NCBI GenBank assembly: GCA_016763355.1 | Contig: JAESTY010000255.1 | Coordinates: 1 to 10,483, forward strand | Length of the DNA stretch: 10,483 nt | Direction: 5' to 3' | Source of the DNA: Immundisolibacteraceae bacterium | Lineage (GTDB): Bacteria; Pseudomonadota; Gammaproteobacteria; Immundisolibacterales; Immundisolibacteraceae | In this document: positions 6,601 through 10,483 of the stretch, one piece after another | Numbering within the stretch: position 1 is the stretch's first letter | How the letters are laid out: each line of letters opens with the position of its first letter | The notes under the pieces: model-generated | What the model was told of the DNA's origin: nothing | Seen by the model: the letters and a program-made list of their open reading frames with translations, nothing else | Database searches by the model: none | Position numbers and translations under genes: made by a program

Positions 6601-6798
6601 GGTATTAGGCTGTCCTTTGGTCGGTGATGGCGAATAATGGTTTTGCTGACCTTTGTCCGTCAATGTTCAACTGGCTTGCTTTGTTGCTTGCTGGGTCCAG
6701 CGCTTCACCGAGTATGTTTGGATAATAGTGTTACTTTTAATAGTTGAAATATAGCTAGCGGCTATCAACCACAGGGTTTTAGTTTTCAAAATATTGTC
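6601..6798. promoter_or_regulatory. Divergent intergenic region between lbcA and hemA
   Basis: This AT-rich 198-bp gap must contain promoters for both arms. On the minus strand, TTGAAA (6789-6784) and GATAGC (6766-6761) are spaced 17 bases apart and form a fair -35 with a weak -10 for lbcA. On the plus strand, GATAAT (6721-6726) and TTTAAT (6736-6741) each match a -10 at five of six bases, but neither has a good -35. An interrupted dyad, TTGA plus TAGC against GCTA plus TCAA, spans 6744-6768 and could be an operator. hemA has no visible Shine-Dalgarno before its ATG. No gene is supported here. Confidence 0.4.
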
Positions 6799-8115
6799 AT
6801 GCATCTTCTTACCATTGGTCTGACTCATCGCACGGCCCCGATTGGGGTTCGTGAGCGCATTGCGCTTGCGCCCGAACAGCTGCTGCCGTCGCTGCATGAG
6901 CTGGTAAACCTGGCACCGGTAACTGAAGCCAGCTTACTTTCGACCTGTAATCGCACCGAAATGTTCATTGTGGTCGATGATCCTGATAATCCAGCGCCGC
7001 GCAACTGGTTTATGCAGTTAAACGATGCCGGCAGTGATTTACTGGCGCCGCTGGTCCATCAGCTGCGTGGTACCCAGGCGGCAAGGCACCTGTTTCGGGT
7101 CGCTTCCGGGCTCGATTCAATGATTCTTGGTGAGCCGCAAATTTTTGGCCAGGTGAAACAGTCTTACGAAACGGCTCGTCAGGCCGGCACCGTTGGCAAA
7201 TGTTTAAATCAGTTATATCAGCAGTCTTTTGCGGCGGCCAAAGAGGTCCGTACCGATACCGCTATTGGCAATAATCCGGTTTCAGTGGCGTTTGCGGCTG
7301 CGACTATGTCGCGGCGGATTTTTGGTGATCTTGATGATGCCTGCGTGTTGCTGGTGGGTGCCGGAGAGACCATTGAACTAACCGCTCGTCATTTACAGAA
7401 GGCCGGTGCAAAAAAATTCATTGTCGCTAATCGCACCGTGAGTCGTGCCGAACAGCTCGCCAATGAGTATTCCGGTGAGGCGATTAGCCTGTCGATGCTG
7501 CCAGATTATTTGCACCGGGCCGATGTGTTAATTACCTCCACTGCGGCTGATCTGCCGTTAATTGGCAAAGGTGCGGTAGAACGAGCGCTTAAACAGCGTC
7601 GCCACCGACCGATTTTTATGGCAGACCTGGCCGTGCCCAGGGATATTGAGCCAGAGGTCAGTCAGCTTGGTGATGTCTATCTCTATACCATCGATGATTT
7701 GCAGCAGGTGGTGCAGGAGAACATGAAATCGCGTCAGGCTGCGGCCGATGAAGCCGAGTTGATTGTTGGTGAGCGGGTGCGTGGTTTTCAGGAATGGCTC
7801 AATGGCGAGCAAGCGGTGCCGTTGGTGAAAGCCTATCGAGGTCAGATCGAAAGAACCCGTGATGAGCAGCTTCAGCGAGCAATTAAGGAACTTACCCGTG
7901 GTGATGACCCGGAGCGGGTGTTATCTCGATTTGCCCATGGGCTGACCAATAAATTAAGCCACGACCCGCTGGTCGCTATCCGCCAGGCCGGACGCAAGGG
8001 CGACCTACAGGCCTTGTCGGCAATGCGTCAGCTGCTAAACCTGGAAGCCGATACCGCAAAAATCAATTTTCAGGCGGATACAACGCCCGATGACCGTTCG
8101 GATCACGAAAGCTGA
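6799..8115 (+). CDS. hemA: Glutamyl-tRNA reductase
   Basis: HemA reduces glutamate on Glu-tRNA to glutamate-1-semialdehyde with NADPH, the first step of heme synthesis by the C5 route. The 438-residue protein has the catalytic Cys50 in STCNRTE, the signature VASGLDSMILGEPQIFGQVK (101-120), the NADPH-binding GAGET (187-191) followed by IELTARHL, ANRT (210-213), and a C-terminal dimerisation helix region. The ATG at 6799 gives the family start MHLLTIGLTHRTAP, although no Shine-Dalgarno is visible before it. In enterobacteria HemA is controlled by heme through protein degradation; whether this applies here cannot be seen. hemA-prfA-prmC is a conserved gammaproteobacterial order. Stop TGA. Confidence 0.97.
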   Translation: MHLLTIGLTHRTAPIGVRERIALAPEQLLPSLHELVNLAPVTEASLLSTCNRTEMFIVVDDPDNPAPRNWFMQLNDAGSDLLAPLVHQLRGTQAARHLFRVASGLDSMILGEPQIFGQVKQSYETARQAGTVGKCLNQLYQQSFAAAKEVRTDTAIGNNPVSVAFAAATMSRRIFGDLDDACVLLVGAGETIELTARHLQKAGAKKFIVANRTVSRAEQLANEYSGEAISLSMLPDYLHRADVLITSTAADLPLIGKGAVERALKQRRHRPIFMADLAVPRDIEPEVSQLGDVYLYTIDDLQQVVQENMKSRQAAADEAELIVGERVRGFQEWLNGEQAVPLVKAYRGQIERTRDEQLQRAIKELTRGDDPERVLSRFAHGLTNKLSHDPLVAIRQAGRKGDLQALSAMRQLLNLEADTAKINFQADTTPDDRSDHES

Positions 8116-8197
8116 TCGCAATTTTTTAGAGCTGCTAAATCCGCTGTCTGCTTAAGTCCTTAATAAAGCTAAATAACAGTAGAATGGCCAGCATGCT

Positions 8198-8229
8198 GCG
8201 GCGTCTGCCGGCTTCAGCCGCTATTTTTT
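8198..8229 (+). terminator. GC-rich hairpin plus T-run between hemA and prfA
   Basis: GCGGC (8198-8202) and GCCGC (8217-8221), or the alternative small stem CGGC-TTCA-GCCG, are followed by TATTTTTT. This has the form of an intrinsic terminator or attenuator in the 149-base hemA-prfA gap. A TAGAAT (-10-like, 8180-8185, poor -35) just upstream would place the hairpin inside a prfA leader instead. A weaker dyad, GATCA/TGATC (8101-8117) followed by ATTTTTT, overlaps the hemA stop. I see no gene in the rest of the gap. Confidence 0.45.
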
Positions 8230-8264
8230 AATGCCTACATTCATCACTATTCAGGGGTAATCGC

Positions 8265-9344
8265 TTGAAAGCGACTCTGCTCGCCAAATTAGAGATCCTG
8301 CAAGAACGTCATCAGGAGATCACCGCGTTACTCAGTCAGCCGGAAATTATTAGCGATAACAATCGGTTTCGGGATCTGGCTCGGGAACATTCCGACCTGG
8401 GGCCGATGGTGAGTTGTTTCGAGCAGTTTTCTCAGGCCCAGAAAGACCTGCAGGCGGCTAATGAAATGGCCGAAGAAGATCCTGAAATGCGCGAAATGGT
8501 GCAGGAGGAACAGCAACTACTTAAAGCCCAGATCTCAGACCTGGAAACAGAACTGCAGCGTCTGCTACTGCCTAAAGATGACCGTGACCAGCGTAATGTG
8601 TTTGTGGAAATTCGGGCGGGCACCGGAGGCGATGAAGCCGCCCTGTTCGCCGGTAGCCTGCTGCGTATGTACCTGAAATATGCCGAGAAAAAGCGCTGGT
8701 CCAGCGAGATTATCAGTGAGAACCAGGGCGAAAAAGGCGGTTACAAAGAAGTTGTAATTCGTCTAATTGGTAACAGCGTTTTTGGCCAGCTTAAGTTTGA
8801 ATCGGGTGGTCACCGGGTGCAGCGGGTGCCAGAGACCGAGTCCCAGGGTCGGGTGCATACATCGGCCTGTACGGTCGCCATCATGCCCGAAGTTGATGCA
8901 GTGGATGAGATCAAAATTTCTCCGGCCGATTTGCGGGTCGATACTTTTCGCGCTTCGGGTGCCGGTGGTCAGCACGTAAATAAAACCGATTCAGCGATTC
9001 GGTTGACCCACTTGCCTACTGGAGTGGTTGTTGAGTGTCAGGACGAACGTTCACAACATAAGAACCGCGCCCGTGCCATGTCGCTGTTGCAATCGCGCCT
9101 ACTGGAAGCGGAGCAGACTAAACAGGCCAACGAGCAGGCGGAGAGCCGTCGGAATCTGATCGGCAGCGGCGATCGGTCGCAGCGGATTCGGACCTATAAC
9201 TTCCCCCAGGGCCGGCTCACCGAACATCGTATTAACCTGACCCTCTATAAGCTTGATGAAATTGTCGAGGGTGACCTTGATCAGGTCATAGAGCCCCTGC
9301 TGCAGGAGCACGAAGCCGACCTGATGTTGGCTCTCGAACAGTAG
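8265..9344 (+). CDS. prfA: Peptide chain release factor 1
   Basis: RF1 recognises UAA and UAG in the ribosomal A site and triggers peptide release. The 359-residue protein has the codon-reading PxT motif as PET (189-191), the catalytic GGQ at 234-236 within SGAGGQHVN, whose Gln is methylated by PrmC, and the conserved DERSQHKN (260-267). Length matches E. coli (360). The start is TTG at 8265: AGGGG lies 7 bases upstream, MKATLLAKLE aligns with E. coli MKPSIVAKLE, and no in-frame ATG is better placed. The gene ends in TAG, the only amber stop among the complete genes here and a codon read by RF1 itself. prmC follows 9 bases later in the same frame. Confidence 0.97.
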   Translation: MKATLLAKLEILQERHQEITALLSQPEIISDNNRFRDLAREHSDLGPMVSCFEQFSQAQKDLQAANEMAEEDPEMREMVQEEQQLLKAQISDLETELQRLLLPKDDRDQRNVFVEIRAGTGGDEAALFAGSLLRMYLKYAEKKRWSSEIISENQGEKGGYKEVVIRLIGNSVFGQLKFESGGHRVQRVPETESQGRVHTSACTVAIMPEVDAVDEIKISPADLRVDTFRASGAGGQHVNKTDSAIRLTHLPTGVVVECQDERSQHKNRARAMSLLQSRLLEAEQTKQANEQAESRRNLIGSGDRSQRIRTYNFPQGRLTEHRINLTLYKLDEIVEGDLDQVIEPLLQEHEADLMLALEQ

Positions 9345-9356
9345 GTAATTAAGTTG
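9342..9356 (+). other. In-frame prfA stop / prmC start junction
   Basis: The prfA stop TAG (9342-9344) is followed by GTA ATT AAG and then TTG (9354), the likely prmC start, with no stop between. Both genes are in the same frame. The AGTAGG that may serve as prmC's Shine-Dalgarno overlaps the prfA stop. Readthrough of this single amber codon would join RF1 to PrmC. Confidence 0.85.
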
Positions 9357-10241
9357 GTTGCAGGCGAACATGATTCAGGTGCGCTAACCGTCGATCAGTT
9401 TCGTCAGCAAATACGCCAGGCGTTGCGAGCAGTCGCTGGCGATGCTGCAGGGCTTGAAGCCGATTTATTGCTCAGAGAAGTGCTGCAGCGCAGTCGGGTG
9501 CAGTTGATTACCCGCGGCGCAAATCAACTCGAAGCTACCCAATTCGCTCAATTAACTACCCTGCTCAAGCGCCGTCAATCTGGTGAGCCACTGGCCTATA
9601 TTTTGGGTCATCGTGAGTTTTGGTCGTTGGACTTGTTGGTAACCCCAGCTACCTTGATACCCCGGCCTGAAACCGAACTGCTAGTCGAGATTGCATTAGC
9701 GCGTGTCGGTTCAGAACATGCCCAGGTAGCGGACCTGGGCACCGGCAGTGGTGCCATTGCAATTGCGCTAGCCAGTGAGCGACCCGGCTGGCAATTGCTA
9801 GCCACCGACCAGAGCACTGCAGCGCTAGCGGTGGCCCAACAAAACAGTCAGCGATTACAAGTCAGCAATGTCGAATTTCTACAGGGCAGCTGGTTTGAAC
9901 CCCTGGGGGGTCGGCAGTTTGATCTGATCATCAGCAACCCGCCTTATATCGCCGACGACGACCCCTGTCTCGAGGTTCTGTTGGGTCCAGCTGCGGATGC
10001 GCATCCAGTGGAGCCAATCAGTGCTTTAACGGGCGGTAGTGACGGCCTGGATGATTGTCGTCAGTTGATTAGCGCAGCACAAAACTATTTAAAGCCTGGT
10101 GGCCTGCTATTGCTCGAACATGGCCACGATCAGCAACCTCGATTGCAGCAGTTGTTAGAGGCGGCGGGCTGGAACCAGATAGAATGTTTTCAGGATCTAG
10201 CCGGGCTTGACCGGGCAGTATTGGCGGTAGCTGGCCAATAA
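9354..10241 (+). CDS. prmC: Release factor glutamine N5-methyltransferase (PrmC/HemK)
   Basis: PrmC methylates the Gln of the GGQ motif in RF1 and RF2, using S-adenosylmethionine, and so raises release efficiency. The 295-residue protein has an N-terminal helical substrate-binding domain (about 11-90), REFWSL (87-92), TLIPRPETELLVE (100-112), SAM motif I DLGTGSGAIA (127-136) and the catalytic SNPPY (194-198). GGSDGLD (227-233) is also conserved. The start is taken as TTG at 9354, 9 bases past the prfA stop, with AGG 8 bases upstream; no in-frame ATG or GTG lies near. The first ~10 residues are unlike the family and the true start is uncertain. The loop after NPPY (about 205-220) is some 5 residues longer than in E. 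coli. Stop TAA. Confidence 0.94.
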   Translation: MVAGEHDSGALTVDQFRQQIRQALRAVAGDAAGLEADLLLREVLQRSRVQLITRGANQLEATQFAQLTTLLKRRQSGEPLAYILGHREFWSLDLLVTPATLIPRPETELLVEIALARVGSEHAQVADLGTGSGAIAIALASERPGWQLLATDQSTAALAVAQQNSQRLQVSNVEFLQGSWFEPLGGRQFDLIISNPPYIADDDPCLEVLLGPAADAHPVEPISALTGGSDGLDDCRQLISAAQNYLKPGGLLLLEHGHDQQPRLQQLLEAAGWNQIECFQDLAGLDRAVLAVAGQ

Positions 10242-10302
10242 ACCTGGCAGAAAGCCGCTTTTGATCAGGTGTTTTAGTTCAACAATCGAAGGAATTAACC
10301 AG

Positions 10303-10483
10303 GTGGAATGGCTCGAAGATAACGACCTGCTGATGCGCTATAGCCGGCAGATACTGCTGCCCCAGCTCGATGTCGAGGGTCAGGACAAACTAATTAACGC
10401 CCGGGTTCTGGTGATTGGAATGGGCGGCCTGGGTACCCCGGTGGCCATGTACCTGGCCGGTGCTGGTATTGGTGAGTTGGTGA
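10303..10483 (+). CDS. moeB: MoeB/ThiF-family adenylyltransferase, N-terminal part only
   Basis: Translating from GTG at 10303 gives 60 residues before the window ends. LLMRYSRQILLPQLDVEGQDKL (9-30) is the N-terminal signature of MoeB/ThiF/E1-like enzymes, including Arg15, and VLVIGMGGLG (35-44) is the nucleotide-binding glycine-rich loop. MoeB adenylates the C-terminal Gly-Gly of MoaD for molybdopterin synthesis; ThiF does the same for ThiS. Position after prmC favours MoeB, as in Pseudomonas, but the part that separates the two (and any rhodanese domain) is outside the window. AAGGA lies about 9 bases before the GTG. It is 61 bases after prmC, with no clear terminator between, so probably cotranscribed. 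Confidence 0.87.
   Translation, partial: MEWLEDNDLLMRYSRQILLPQLDVEGQDKLINARVLVIGMGGLGTPVAMYLAGAGIGELV

Noticed and set aside
6601..6663. Longer lbcA start at TTG 6663
   Set aside because: It would put 21 polar residues before a clear lipoprotein signal peptide.
8231..8260. A nine-codon ORF (ATG to TAA) directly before prfA, a possible leader peptide
   Set aside because: It has no Shine-Dalgarno, overlaps the end of the hairpin T-run and encodes no regulatory-looking codon run.
9963..10020. Possible frameshift in prmC after NPPY, where the loop is longer than in E. coli
   Set aside because: The frame stays open and the conserved EP..AL.GG.DGLD follows, so it looks like normal loop length variation.
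10242..10302. ACCTG/CAGGT repeat followed by TTTT between prmC and moeB as a terminator
   Set aside because: The stem is 5 bp with a long loop, too weak to call.

Overview
The window is a housekeeping stretch from a gammaproteobacterial chromosome. Gene order and protein sequences match the Pseudomonas-type arrangement lbcA-lolB-ispE-tRNA-Gln-prs-rplY-pth-ychF, divergent from hemA-prfA-prmC-moeB (as recalled, around PA4663 to PA4673 of P. aeruginosa). The proteins resemble those of E. coli and Pseudomonas closely enough to name each gene. The long L25 (CTC-like) with an acidic tail and the large TPR lipoprotein next to lolB favour the Pseudomonas/Oceanospirillales/Cellvibrio side over the enterobacteria. 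Base composition looks moderate and even, and I see no mobile element, CRISPR array or sign of recent transfer. Genus and species cannot be read from this window.

Left arm (minus strand, read from about 6600 down to 1): a TPR lipoprotein (LbcA-like) overlaps lolB by four bases. Then come ispE, a tRNA-Gln(UUG) only 7 bases past the ispE stop, prs, rplY with its own promoter and a long structured leader, pth, and ychF, which is cut by the window start. Right arm (plus strand): hemA, prfA, prmC and moeB, which is cut by the window end. The 198-bp gap at 6601-6798 must hold the divergent promoters.

Most genes serve translation and its supply lines. Prs makes PRPP, HemA makes glutamate-1-semialdehyde from Glu-tRNA for heme, RF1 (prfA) ends translation and PrmC methylates RF1/RF2. 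Pth recycles peptidyl-tRNA, L25 binds 5S rRNA and YchF is a ribosome-associated ATPase. IspE (isoprenoids), LolB and LbcA (envelope) and MoeB (molybdopterin) complete the set.

I found no new multigene system. The points worth a second look are regulatory and lie in or between ordinary genes: a terminator-like hairpin inside the pth coding region; a rplY leader that can sequester its own Shine-Dalgarno and also carries a stem with a UAA/GAN-type internal loop; and prfA ending in UAG in the same frame as prmC, so that readthrough would give an RF1-PrmC fusion.
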